A stretch of DNA of 64,000 nt from Pseudomonas sp. KNUC1026 (lineage in GTDB: Bacteria > Pseudomonadota > Gammaproteobacteria > Pseudomonadales > Pseudomonadaceae). The notes beneath the pieces are model-generated. The model was not told where the DNA came from and did not search any database. It was given only the letters and a program-made list of their open reading frames with translations. Position numbers and translations under genes: made by a program. This document shows positions 44,628 through 55,605 of the stretch, piece after piece (position 1 is the first letter of the stretch; each line of letters begins with the position of its first letter). The stretch is taken from the NCBI RefSeq assembly GCF_021650705.1, contig NZ_CP087138.1, positions 4,828,501 to 4,892,500 of the forward strand, in the 5' to 3' direction.

Positions 44628-45688
44628 ATTAGGTCATCGTCGTCAAGGTCATCAAAACCGTCGGTATCTACAATGGACTGGATCATGGCGCAGATATGCT
44701 GATTGATCCTGTATCCATTCCACGTTCCGTTGTTCCCGTAACCGGTAGATGTGGCAACAATTCTGCCGTACTCACGAGTAGCCCAGCAGAAGTCATCGCC
44801 GTGATAACCAGGCAGCCCTCTGATTTCTTGGGCGATTTCAATGTACCGTACAAATTCCTTGTCCGTACCTTTACGCCGTTGCCACCACTCCGTCGGGGTG
44901 TAATAACAGGCAAAAGGAAGCACTGGCATGCCTCGTATGTATTCCATTGGGGCCGTTGGGTTGGTGGCGGCGTAATCCCCGTAGACGATATCTGACTCTA
45001 TACCGCTGGTTTCGACCCTTGCTTGCCACGCAACGTCGTAACACGCGGAGGAACGGGAGGTATTTGAGGCAGGTTTATCGATCGGGAAGGAGGTGCTCAT
45101 CAGAACCAGATTCCGTATCTGATAGCTGTTGAGTTGACGCAGGGACACATTGAAATCCGACCCTGAGGCAGTATTGGCCGGAGCCGTGGCACCGAAGTCC
45201 AAAATGACCGTCGCGGTGTCCGGGCTTTCAAGCGCATCCAAGATGGACAGCAATCTGCTCCACGAAGTTGCGGTAGGCTTTTCTGGGCAGGTAACCCTGA
45301 TAGCTATATGGGGGAAATCGCCCTGTAGAGCGAGTGCGCTTTGGATGACTGCTCGCTGAGGGTCATCATCAACCCAAGACACCACTGGTATAACGTTCTG
45401 GTTGATGCCTGCCACATCCGAAAAGAATCGCCGTTTGTTCTCAAACGTACCGTGAGGGTTGTGCAGGTCATTCGTAGTGATGAAGGCTTCAGCTACGTCT
45501 TTCGTTACTCTTGAGACGTCTAGGAAAAATGGATGCTCAGTCCAATTCGCCAGGAACGTTTGTAGGTGTCTGTCCTCGTCACCCCGCATGTCCAGCAGCG
45601 GAGCTACAACGTCCCGCCTGTGGTCTTCCAGATTTATCAGCGCCTTGACGTCATTCTGACCAACTCGTAAACACGCCACGTATTGCAT
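44624..45688 (-). CDS. Beta-family protein (T4 beta protein/sce7725-like)
   Basis: 354 residues. Starts MQYVACLRVGQNDVKALINL and has IPVVSWVDDDPQ, IAIRVTCPE, VILDFGA and an aromatic C-terminal half (YYTPTEWWQRRKGTDKEF), which I recognise as the Beta_protein family named after a phage T4 product. Ends with an acidic tail. It is convergent with the sce7726-like gene; the two families are often neighbours, suggesting a common, possibly defensive function. No biochemistry is assumed. Confidence 0.68.
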   Translation of the reverse strand: MQYVACLRVGQNDVKALINLEDHRRDVVAPLLDMRGDEDRHLQTFLANWTEHPFFLDVSRVTKDVAEAFITTNDLHNPHGTFENKRRFFSDVAGINQNVIPVVSWVDDDPQRAVIQSALALQGDFPHIAIRVTCPEKPTATSWSRLLSILDALESPDTATVILDFGATAPANTASGSDFNVSLRQLNSYQIRNLVLMSTSFPIDKPASNTSRSSACYDVAWQARVETSGIESDIVYGDYAATNPTAPMEYIRGMPVLPFACYYTPTEWWQRRKGTDKEFVRYIEIAQEIRGLPGYHGDDFCWATREYGRIVATSTGYGNNGTWNGYRINQHICAMIQSIVDTDGFDDLDDDDLI

Positions 45689-45939
45689 CTTGCACTCCTT
45701 GCATGCTGTGAAAAACGGTTTTGCCGTGGCGCTGACTGCATGGCGAGTTAAAGAGCCCCGTGATCAGCAAGCGTCGACGTGGGGAACATATCAATTTGCG
45801 CTGCACTGCCACTGCCCTACGTCATGCTTCCAGCGAGACGGCAGGTGGAAATTGGTAAGATAGCACTTGGCCACTCAATAAAAGCTTTAATGCATTGTTT
45901 TGGGATATAGGGTGCGCCTGTGCCCGATTAGTCGGTGAG

Positions 45940-47142
45940 TTATTCATAGTGGAGCTCACCAAACAGGCCGATCATCAGATCACCGTCCAGGATCTCAAAG
46001 GGCAGGGTGACGTACTGGTCAGGATGCCGTGGTAGCGCCTTTCCATCGTGGGCTGAGTTCTTGGTGTGCCCCTGAACGCACTCGCCGTTTTCTTTGACGT
46101 AGGGCAGCACCACAATCCGTCCATGATTCTTGGATAGGATCGTCCCTTCGTGCCATAGAGTACTTCCTTCATCGCTGCTGGACTCTCCACCCGTGTTTTT
46201 CACGATCCATCTTGGCAGCCCGTCGTCCTCATACCAGAACACGAAGCCTCCCCAGACCAGTACCCTCTGGCCGCGCATCCTTGCCTCGGCGAGCATTTGT
46301 TTTACGCTCGCTAACTGCAGCAGTTGGTTGGCTCGAGGAAGTAGCAATGCGCGAATCTGCGCTTTGGTTTGGCCCCAGTGATCGAACCCTGATAGTCCGT
46401 AGCCCCTTGCCGTCAATTCACGCAAGCAGGCCTGTGAAAGCTTCGCGTCCAATGCACCGTGGTACTCCCATGTTGATTCCCCCGTGCGACGCAAACAGGC
46501 TTTGAAGTCTGGAAATGCTACAAGCTGGAGGTATGGAGCAACATCAAGCTGCTGCGATAGCGGCTCACGCAGGCGCTCAATGCCCCTAGGTAATTCGAGG
46601 TTATGAATGGCGGGACGCGGGAGATGGGCATTACGTTTAATTGCCTCACGCTCCATCAGCTCTTCCTCATCACGAATTCGGCGTCCTGCCGTCAGCGCCT
46701 TCTCGACTTTTAGCCTGATCGAGCTCTGATGCACAGGATCTTTTACCGCCTGTGCTACCAGCTCGCTGGTGCGGCTGTTGAATTCATCCGCGGCCTCAAT
46801 GGCTTCATCGTAGGACGTGAAAACAGCCACCCTCGCATGGCCGTTACCGTTACCGTTGTCGTAGAAGTAGCGCCTCCAGGACAGCTGAGACTCTGGAAAG
46901 AGCTTGAGTGCACGCAGTTGCCATGTCCAACCTATGCGGAATTGCCGAAACGGAAAAACGGCCAACGTAGGCATTGAGTGGTACGGCATCTGGTCTAGGC
47001 GCATCGATTCTCCCTGGCATTCGACTTCTAACATCTGTGCCAGCGCTGGAGCTGACCTTGGGAGCATAGACTCCCGATACATCATGGAGAGCACATCGCC
47101 ATGACGGTTTCGCTTCTTTTGGCTAGAGGCCCTGTGGTTCAA
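45940..47142 (-). CDS. Unknown 400-residue protein at the island's right end
   Basis: No known domain. Features: an N-terminal basic stretch, a helical middle (KVEKALTAGRRIRDEEELME) and a beta-rich C-terminal region (VLVWGGFVFWYEDDGLPRWI; GTILSKNHGRIVVLPYVK). No signal peptide. It may start at an internal Met (for instance MMYRESMLPR). It transcribes inward from the right end of the element and could be an accessory factor, but nothing shows this. Confidence 0.6.
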   Translation of the reverse strand: MNHRASSQKKRNRHGDVLSMMYRESMLPRSAPALAQMLEVECQGESMRLDQMPYHSMPTLAVFPFRQFRIGWTWQLRALKLFPESQLSWRRYFYDNGNGNGHARVAVFTSYDEAIEAADEFNSRTSELVAQAVKDPVHQSSIRLKVEKALTAGRRIRDEEELMEREAIKRNAHLPRPAIHNLELPRGIERLREPLSQQLDVAPYLQLVAFPDFKACLRRTGESTWEYHGALDAKLSQACLRELTARGYGLSGFDHWGQTKAQIRALLLPRANQLLQLASVKQMLAEARMRGQRVLVWGGFVFWYEDDGLPRWIVKNTGGESSSDEGSTLWHEGTILSKNHGRIVVLPYVKENGECVQGHTKNSAHDGKALPRHPDQYVTLPFEILDGDLMIGLFGELHYE

Positions 47143-47216
47143 GCCTTTCGGCGGGAGGTGGGCCGAAAAGCTAAATCAATAAACTGGTGCTTTATACAGT
47201 AATAGGGGTTGCTTCA

Positions 47217-47288
47217 GTAATGTGCAAAAGCATATAATGCACATATACCAAGTTGCTTGGAAGGCGCTGGGAAACTTCGTAATGTGCA
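47217..47288. repeat. Right subterminal repeats
   Basis: GTAATGTGCA occurs at 47217-47226 and 47279-47288 in direct orientation; the inverted core TGCACAT is at 47238-47244, part of ATGCACAT that is also found at 23846-23853 at the left end. Three copies within 90 bp of the right junction suggest recombinase-binding sites. Confidence 0.55.
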
Positions 47289-47306
47289 GTAAGGTGGGGT
47301 GAAGAG

Positions 47307-47312
47307 GGGCCT
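47307..47312. repeat. Right core repeat GGGCCT
   Basis: Right copy of the 6-bp direct repeat; thyA sequence resumes in frame directly after it. Confidence 0.85.
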
Positions 47313-47625
47313 GGGCACGCCCTTCAACATCACCGAAGGCGCCGCGCTGCTGAGCCTGTTCGGCCGCCTCACCGGCTACACCCCGCGCTGGTTCACCTAT
47401 TTCATCGGTGATGCCCACGTATACGAAAACCACCTCGACATGCTCAACCAGCAGATGAGCCGCGAGCCATTGCCGGCACCGAAGCTGGTGATCTCCGACA
47501 GGGTGCCTGCATTTGCGGATACTGGGGTCTATGCGCCGGAGTGGTTGGAGAAGGTCGAGCCTTCGGACTTTACCCTGGAGGGGTACCAGCACCATGCACC
47601 GTTGACGGCGCCGATGGCGGTTTGA
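47307..47625 (+). pseudogene. thyA: Host thymidylate synthase, 3' part
   Basis: About 105 codons beginning LGTPFNITEGAALLSLFGRL and ending HHAPLTAPMAV, the C-terminal half of the gene interrupted at 23755. It includes FIGDAHVYENHLDMLNQQ with the conserved His/Tyr region. It lacks a start and the catalytic cysteine and so is inactive alone. Some transcription from inside the island could make a useless fragment. Confidence 0.95.
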
Positions 47626-48071
47626 TGCGGTGCTTCGTACTCTTCCTTAGGGTTTTAGCGCAGGTGCCTGGCTCTACTGCGAGGTGGAGTTGCGGCTTGC
47701 CATCAGAGATAGCGCCTAGAGAAGGGTGCCCGATCCTCACTTCCCTCTATCGGATTTCACCTTGTGTCATGCAGGCCGCAACGCTATAGTGATTGCGCGG
47801 GAAATAAGAGCAGGGCTCCAAGATCATCAGGCGAAATCGGATCTGGAGTGTGGATTGCACGGAGACGCCAGCCGTGTGGTAGCGGCATCAGACTTTGGTC
47901 TGTTGGCATGTGACCCAACCTTTCGGGGTTAGCTAAGCAAGCGCTGCGACTACCATCCCGCATATCTTGTTCAGCCAAAGGCGCCTTCTGGCGCCTTTGG
48001 CGTTTCCGAGGGTTGAATACCCTCAATCACTCCGACGGCCTTCCCGTTAGGTGCCCGGTTTCGATAAGCGG
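47626..48071. other. Intergenic region with a perfect hairpin
   Basis: 446 bp with no gene that I trust. CCAAAGGCGCC (47975-47985) and GGCGCCTTTGG (47990-48000) form a perfect 11-bp stem with loop TTCT. With no T-run it may be a bidirectional terminator for the small nuclease-like gene on the minus strand. No tRNA structure found. Confidence 0.5.
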
Positions 48072-48500
48072 TTACCACGCTGTAATAGAGCCTATCCCGC
48101 CGGCAGGCCAGGCTGCCAGTACTGCGCATCCCTTGCGGCCCCGGAGCACGATCAGGCGGTCGTTCCCTTTCATCGAATTGAACTCACAAACGATGCTCGT
48201 GCCATGCACGATGATGTCGGAAACAAAGCGCGACACGTCATAGACCGTTGGGTAGCCCCACTTCACCAGGTCATGCCCACGCTCTTGCCAAATGTGGCGT
48301 ACACCAAAGCCTTTGTGAGGCCCGATGTGTTTGCCCGCTCTGAGGTATATGTCCCCGCCAGGCTGCTGCAACAACTTGCTGGTCACCTTGACCAATCCCC
48401 AGGATTCCAGGCCTGTTGCGGGGTGAGCTATGTTGAAATTTTCGTGATGGTCGAACTCGACCGGTATTGCCTGAGGCGGTAGCGCCTTGAAACGTGACAT
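48072..48500 (-). CDS. Small PBECR-like nuclease-fold protein
   Basis: 142 residues; ATG 48500 has AAGGA upstream. GDIYLRAGKHIGPHKGFGVR, HIWQERGHDL, then VSRFVSDIIVHG and a C-terminal GSITAW resemble the PBECR group (phage Barnase-EndoU-ColicinE5/D-RelE-like nucleases) that usually form the toxin tip of larger proteins. Here it stands alone, just outside the island. Could be a solitary toxin, a remnant, or unrelated. No immunity gene is adjacent. Confidence 0.45.
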   Translation of the reverse strand: MSRFKALPPQAIPVEFDHHENFNIAHPATGLESWGLVKVTSKLLQQPGGDIYLRAGKHIGPHKGFGVRHIWQERGHDLVKWGYPTVYDVSRFVSDIIVHGTSIVCEFNSMKGNDRLIVLRGRKGCAVLAAWPAGGIGSITAW

Positions 48501-48697
48501 GCCAGCAATCCTTAACTACCTGATGGCTCCATTCTCACGTCACGACTGGCCGTGTCAGAACCGCACTTTCCCATTTCATCGAAACTATCCATGCAGGTGG
48601 TCACCGGGTTTCAGCGGCGTTAGCTCCAAGGTGCAGAAGCCGAACGTCACTTCATCAAGACCTTCAAGCGCCAGCTATCACAGTCCGTACCCCTGTA

Positions 48698-49875
48698 TCA
48701 AACCACCAACCCCGCCGCATGCCCCGACGCCCACGCCCACTGAAAGTTGAACCCGCCCAGGTGCCCGGTCACATCCAGCACCTCACCCACAAAATACAGC
48801 CCGGGGCTCTTCAGGGATTCGAGCGTCTTGGATGACACTTCCCGTGTGTCGATCCCACCCAGCGTAACTTCAGCAGTCCGGTACCCCTCGGTACCCGCCG
48901 GCACCACCTGCCAGCCACTCAACCGTTCAGCCACACTTTCCAGTTCGGCATGGTTGTACTGCTTCAGCGGTTTGGACTCGAACCAGCTCTCGGTCAGCAA
49001 CTGCGCCATCTTGCGGGTGAAGACTTCGCCCAACAGCGTGCGCAGTTCGATGTTCGGCCGCGCCGCCTGCTGTTCGCGCAGCCATTGCAGCGCATCGAGG
49101 CCGGGCAGCAGGTCGATCTCAAGCGTATCGCCCGCCTGCCAGAACGACGAAATCTGCAGCATCGCCGGCCCGCTCAAGCCACGGTGGGTGAACAACAGGT
49201 TTTCGCGGAAGGCCTGGCCATTGCAGCGTGCGATGCAGTCGACCGAGGTGCCGGAGAGCTCTGTGCATATCGCCTTGAGCTGGTCGGTAATGGTGAAGGG
49301 CACCAGCCCTGCGCGAGTTGGCAGCAGCGTATGGCCGAACTGGCGGGCGATGTCGTAGCCGAAACCGGTGGCGCCCAGCGTCGGAATGGACAGCCCGCCG
49401 GTTGCCACCACCAACGACTGGCAGCGCACTTCACCGAGTGTGGTGCTCAATTGATAGCCGCCACTTTCAAGCGCAGTAATGCGCTCGATCGAAGTGCTCA
49501 TGTGCAGTTCCACGCCTGCCCATTCACACTCGGTGAGCAGCACTTGGAGAATGTCATTGGCCTTGTTGTCGCAGAACAGTTGGCCGAGTTTCTTCTCGTG
49601 GTACTCCACACCGTGGCGTTGCACCAGCTCGATGAAATCCCACTGGGTGTAACGGGCCAGGGCCGATTTGCAGAAGTGCGGGTTCTGCGAAAGGAAGTTG
49701 GCAGGCTCGGTGTGCAGGTTGGTGAAGTTGCAGCGCCCGCCGCCAGACATCAGGATCTTCTTGCCCGGCTTGTTGGCGTGGTCCAGCAGCGAAACTTTGC
49801 GGCCACGGTAACCGGCCTGGGCTGCGCACATCAGGCCGGCTGCACCGGCGCCGATCACAACGACATCGGCCTGGA

Positions 49876-49879
<4 letters not shown>
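48698..49879 (-). CDS. HI0933/BaiN-type flavoprotein oxidoreductase
   Basis: 393 residues from GTG 49879, which overlaps the dbpA stop (GTGA). An FAD-binding Rossmann motif (VVVIGAGAAGLMCAAQAGYR) is followed by GKKILMSGGGRCNFTN, VATGGLSIPTLGATG and the C-terminal GLYFVGEVLDVTGHLGG. This family comprises NAD(P)/FAD-dependent reductases of uncertain substrate. The overlap shows translational coupling to dbpA; a longer upstream frame within dbpA is a shadow. Confidence 0.85.
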
Positions 49880-51249
<1,370 letters not shown>

Positions 51250-51317
51250 AGGCGGGTACCGAGGGGAAAATGCCGCGCAGTTTAGCAGCGCGGCCGCCCT
51301 CGGGACATCGCAGCGCG

Positions 51318-52717
51318 TCAGTTGCGCTTGCGCCCGACTTCAGGTGAGAGCTGCACGAAGATCGTCGCCGCCAGCATCGCCATCAGCCCGATGGTGAGGA
51401 AGGTAAGCTGGAAGGCCCCCAGCACAGTGCTTACGCCATCGGCGCTCACGCTGGAGGTGAACCCCCCAGCAAGGCGCCGGCGCTGGCCACCCCCAGGCTC
51501 ATCGACAATTGCGCCACCACCGAGAGCAGGCTGTTGCCGCTGCTGGCCTCGTTATCGCTGAGGTCGATCAAGGTCACGGTGTTCATGGCGGTGAACTGGA
51601 TGGAGTTCACAGCTCCGAGCACGCCGAGGTGAATCAGCAAGGCCACATAGGGCGTCTGCTCGCTCACCAGGCCGATGCTGGCCATCATCGCGCCCAGCAG
51701 CAGGGTGTTGCCGGTGAGCACGGTGCGGTAACCGAAACGCTCGATCAGCGGCCGCGCCAGCGACTTGGCTACCATCGCCGAGGCCGCCAGCGGGATCATG
51801 CTCATGCCCGCTTCCGAGGGCGTGTAGCCCAGCGCCACCTGCAGCAACAAGGGCACCAGGAACGGTAACGCCCCGCTGCCCAGCCGCGCGAACAGGTTGC
51901 CCAGGATGCCCACTGCGAAACTGCGGGTGCGGAACAGCGAGGCACTGAACAGCGGGTTCGGGTCATGCACCGCCCGCAGCCAATAGGCCGCCAGGCATGC
52001 CATGCCGGCGAACAGCAGCAGGATCACCCGCAGGTGCGAGAGGTGCAGCTCGCCCAGCCCCTCCAGTGCGATGGTGATCAGCACCATTGCGGCGCCGAAC
52101 AGGATGAAGCCCTGGCCGTCGAAGGGCGTCTGCTCGCCGCGCAGGTCCGGCAGCGCGCGCTTGACCGCCCAGCACCCCAGCGCCCCCACCGGCAGGTTGA
52201 TCAGGAAGATCCAGTGCCAGCTGGCGTACTCCACCATCCAGCCACCCAGCGTGGGGCCGATCAGCGGCCCGAACAGCCCCGGGATGGTGATGAAACTCAG
52301 GATGCGTACCAGTTCCGAGCGCGGGTAGGCGCGCAGCACGACCAGCCTGCCGACCGGCACCAGCAGCGCGCCCCCCAGCCCCTGGATAACCCGCGCGCAC
52401 ACCAGGGTGGTGAGGTTCGGCGACACCGCGCACAGTAGCGAGCCGAAGGTGAACAGCCCGATGGCGCTGAAAAACACCTGTTTGGTGCCGAAGCGGTCGG
52501 CAACCCAGCCCGAGGCCGGCATCAACAGCGCCACGGTGAGCATGTAGGAGATGACCACCGACTGCATGCGCAGCGGGTTTTCGGCCAGGTCCCGGGCCAT
52601 GGAGGGCAGCGCGGTATTGAGGATGGTGGCGTCCAGCGACTGCATGAAGAAGGCGATGGCGACCACCCAGGGCAGCCAGCGCGCGGTGGCGGGTGTCAGC
52701 AAGGGACGTTCAGGCAT
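51318..52717 (-). CDS. MFS multidrug exporter, DHA2/EmrB type (single-base indel)
   Basis: From ATG 52717 the frame runs to 51446, ending ALLGGSPPA. One more C in the C6 run at 51462-51467 restores ALLGGFTSSVSADGVS and a further hydrophobic helix, giving 466 residues and the 14-helix DHA2 layout. The DHA2 hallmark is LDATILNTALPSMA in the first helix, with GWVADRFGTKQVF after helix 2 and RVIQGLGGALLVPVGR. It is likely a proton-driven exporter of toxic compounds. The indel is probably an assembly deletion. Confidence 0.85.
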
Positions 52718-52809
52718 GGCAAGGCCTTGTACTAAGGGCGGATGGCAAGCGGGTGTGGCGTTGGACCGCACCCTTTGGCAAAGCGCTCAACCCGAAGCGG
52801 CGGGCCTGG

Positions 52810-54576
52810 CTAGAGGTCCCGCCACAGCGAATCGAAGTTGTCTTCCGGCGCGCTCTGCTCGGCACCACGCTGCGTACCGGCCTGCTCGCCAGGCTGTTCC
52901 AGGGTCAAGTATTCGAACTGGTTGAAGCTGCCGGTGGCGGCCACTCGCTTGCCTAAACCCGCACTGCGCTCGTCACCATGGGTGTTGATGCGCACCTTGT
53001 GCCCTTCCTGAAACGGCAAACGGGGTGCCATGAGCGTGGCCGGGATGTCGATGGCACGGATTTCCGGCAGCAGCAGGCCACGCAGGTATTCGCTGTTGGG
53101 CTCGTTGCCCCGCACCAGTTGCACGCCACACGGCTGGGCATGCGGGGCGAGCAGTTCGATACCCATCTGCGTGCCGCCGGTGCGTACCTGGCGGATCCAG
53201 CGCACCACTGCCACGCTCCAGCCCTGGCCCGGCGCATCCTGGATACCCACCATCTCACCGGCCTGTAACTGCGCCGGCACCTCGCGTGGCCAGGCCAGGC
53301 AATAACCGCCGGGGCTGTGATTGACGATCTGTAGGCTGTAAGTGGGATAGTCGCTCGCACCTGCCGTTGCAACGGGTGGTTTGCTCTGGTCGCTCGTGCC
53401 TTCGTACTGAATCTCTTCCATCACGATGTGGTGGTCAGCCTCGAAGGTATGCGCCCAGCCCTGGCCGCCGCCGAATTGCGCCTGGCCAGCAGAAGGCCGG
53501 CGCAGCAGCTCGACGAACGACCGCTCGCCGCCCAGGTAGAAGTGCAGTGCGCTCATGCCCATGCACAGGGTGAGGTTGCCGGTGCCTGGCATGCGCTCGA
53601 AGCTGCGCTCGGACACATTGCCCCAGGCTGCTGAAAGGTGTTGCAGCAGGTCGAGGCTGAAACTCGGTGGCACCACCAGCCGCGAGGCACTGCGCTCTTC
53701 CGGGGTGCAGGTGACGTATTCCCTGATCGCGTCCGAAAGGCGCAGGGTGTCGACACCGACCAATGCAGGCCACTGGTCTTCACCGAACATCGACTTGTAA
53801 CGGGGCGGGCCATCCACGGCAGGCGACACGGCAAAGAGGCTGCTTTCTGCCAGGGCAGATTGAAGTTTGACCTGCGCACTCCAGGCTTCGAGCACCTCGG
53901 CCAGCCGCGAGATAGCGCTCTGGCGCATCTGGTTGCAGCGCGAGCTGCCCAGTAACAGCGAGCAGATATAAGCCTGTTCAGGCGTGAGGGCGCGAGTATG
54001 GCGGGCCAGCTCATCCGCCACCGAAGTGTGCTGCAGCTTCTGTTCCTGGGCCACCAGGTACAAGGTGTGCAGCTCGATCCACAGGCCGTCAGGCACCGGG
54101 CAGTACAGCAGCGCCGAGCGCACCAGCGGCGCGTGCAGTGCGTGCAGCGCGCGCTCCAGAGCGATGGCCATTTGCGTGTTGCAGTCCCGAGCAGCACTGG
54201 GGACCAGTTGCACGATGATCTGCTTGTAGCCCACGGCGAGCTGGTTTTGCAGGGCCTGGCAGAGGTTGACGACCTTGCGGGCACGCTCATCGAGCACAAC
54301 CGCCTGGTTCAGGAAGTGCTTTTCCAGGTGTTTGCAGACGTAATACACCTCGGGGCGCAGCAGCTCCAGCAACGGCAAGCGGGTGTCGGCCGGGCAGGCG
54401 AGCTGAGTGAGCTCGGCCAGGCCCTGGTACAGCAGGCGGGCAGTTTCGCCGATGTTCGCCTTGGGCAAGGCGTCGATCCAGGCCTTGAAGTCACGCGGGT
54501 TGGCCTCGCAAAAGGTAAGGCTCTTCTGCGAAGGCGTCGGGGCGCGCAATAACAAGTGGGGGCTGGGGCGAGACAT
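52810..54576 (-). CDS. FimW-like c-di-GMP-responsive protein
   Basis: 588 residues. It occupies the place of PA4958 next to psd in pseudomonads, which I recall as FimW, a c-di-GMP-binding surface-commitment factor. The N-terminal 250 residues are helical; the C-terminal region (about 400-560: YSLQIVNHSPGGYCLAWP, GIQDAPGQGWSVAVVRWI) looks like a PilZ-type barrel although the classical RxxxR motif is not evident. Cytoplasmic. The function in this species is inferred from position. Confidence 0.62.
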   Translation of the reverse strand: MSRPSPHLLLRAPTPSQKSLTFCEANPRDFKAWIDALPKANIGETARLLYQGLAELTQLACPADTRLPLLELLRPEVYYVCKHLEKHFLNQAVVLDERARKVVNLCQALQNQLAVGYKQIIVQLVPSAARDCNTQMAIALERALHALHAPLVRSALLYCPVPDGLWIELHTLYLVAQEQKLQHTSVADELARHTRALTPEQAYICSLLLGSSRCNQMRQSAISRLAEVLEAWSAQVKLQSALAESSLFAVSPAVDGPPRYKSMFGEDQWPALVGVDTLRLSDAIREYVTCTPEERSASRLVVPPSFSLDLLQHLSAAWGNVSERSFERMPGTGNLTLCMGMSALHFYLGGERSFVELLRRPSAGQAQFGGGQGWAHTFEADHHIVMEEIQYEGTSDQSKPPVATAGASDYPTYSLQIVNHSPGGYCLAWPREVPAQLQAGEMVGIQDAPGQGWSVAVVRWIRQVRTGGTQMGIELLAPHAQPCGVQLVRGNEPNSEYLRGLLLPEIRAIDIPATLMAPRLPFQEGHKVRINTHGDERSAGLGKRVAATGSFNQFEYLTLEQPGEQAGTQRGAEQSAPEDNFDSLWRDL

Positions 54577-54732
54577 CTGAATCTGAGGTCCTGTTAGATC
54601 CGAGGTGGGCTAGATTACGCTTCGTTCGTAGTCTGGCACCAAAATGCCACATCCGTTTGACGCCAATGTACCAGCAATCACTCAATTAAGAGAATCAGCG
54701 CCCGTTGATGATGGCAACGGGCGCTAACGGCC

Positions 54733-55596
54733 TCAGCCCTGGGCTGGCGAACCCATCCCCTGGCCCATTTTGACAGGGCCCATCGCCGCCAGAGTGTGTG
54801 CCCATTTCACCTGCTCGGGGCCAAACAGCACGATGACCGTCGAACCCAACTTGAAGCGGCCCATCTCGGCGCCCTTGTCCAGATGGATCGGGCCGCGCGC
54901 GGCTTCGTCGTAACGCCAGCTCTTCAACTCGCGCTTGGGCGGCGTCACCAGGCCTGCCCATACGGTTTCGATGGAGGCCACGATCATTGCGCCTACCAGC
55001 ACCATGGCCATCGGGCCGCGCTCGGTATCGAAGATGCAGACCACCCGCTCGTTACGGGCGAACAGCTCCGGCACGTTTTCGGCAGTCACCTGATTCACCG
55101 AGAAGATCCGCCCCGGCACGTAGATCATCTCGCGCAGCGTGCCGGCCAGCGGCATGTGTACGCGGTGGTAGTCACGTGGCGACAGGTAGACGGTTGCGAA
55201 CTGGCCGCCCATGAACGGCGCGGCGTTGGCCGGGTCGCCGCCGAGCAGTTCCTGCACGCTGAAGCTGTGGCCCTTGGCCTGGAAGATGCGGCCATGCTCG
55301 ATCGGGCCAAGCTGGCTGATGGCGCCGTCGGCCGGGCACAGCACCGCACCCGGCGTAGGGTCGAGCGGGCGGGCGTCGGGTTTGAGGGCGCGGGTGAAGA
55401 AGTCGTTGAAGTGCGCGTAGGCGGTCACGTCCTCGACCTGGGCTTCGCTCATGTCGACCTTGAAGTGGCCGGCGAACCAGCGGGTAAAGGTGTTCTTCAC
55501 CCAGCGCACGCGGCACTCGGCCAGGCACCCGGCCAGGCGCGAAATCAGATGATGGGGCAGCAGGTACTGCGCGAGGATGAACAAACGATCTTTCAT
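54733..55596 (-). CDS. psd: Phosphatidylserine decarboxylase proenzyme
   Basis: 287 residues, normal length. Makes phosphatidylethanolamine at the inner membrane. The self-cleavage motif LGST (in RFKLGSTVIVLFG) generates the pyruvoyl cofactor; DYHRVHMPLAG holds the catalytic His and RNERVV follows. It starts 9 bp after the rhodanese stop, so the two are an operon. Confidence 0.95.
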   Translation of the reverse strand: MKDRLFILAQYLLPHHLISRLAGCLAECRVRWVKNTFTRWFAGHFKVDMSEAQVEDVTAYAHFNDFFTRALKPDARPLDPTPGAVLCPADGAISQLGPIEHGRIFQAKGHSFSVQELLGGDPANAAPFMGGQFATVYLSPRDYHRVHMPLAGTLREMIYVPGRIFSVNQVTAENVPELFARNERVVCIFDTERGPMAMVLVGAMIVASIETVWAGLVTPPKRELKSWRYDEAARGPIHLDKGAEMGRFKLGSTVIVLFGPEQVKWAHTLAAMGPVKMGQGMGSPAQG

Positions 55597-55605
55597 GAAC
55601 GATCC

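Larger units (their letters stand above)
23750..47312. mobile_element. 23.6-kb integrative island in thyA with replacement thyA
   Basis: The island lies between two copies of GGGCCT (23750-23755 and 47307-47312). Removing it with one copy rebuilds GACCTGGGCCTGGGCACG, a perfect thyA reading frame. The left end carries the recombinase module and a complete thyA; the rest is defence-like cargo on both strands with lower and more variable G+C and different codon use. No conjugation, replication or phage structural genes are seen, so it resembles a Tn554-like transposon or gamma-mobile-trio island rather than an ICE or prophage. A 6-bp core fits the short core reported for Tn554-type recombination. 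Confidence 0.93.

Noticed and set aside
23750..47312. Prophage or integrative conjugative element
   Set aside because: No capsid, tail, lysis, relaxase, type IV secretion or replication genes; only a recombinase module and cargo.
47783..47940. tRNA gene near the island's right border
   Set aside because: Stem-loop fragments occur, but no cloverleaf, T-loop or acceptor stem can be formed; the island's target is thyA, not a tRNA.
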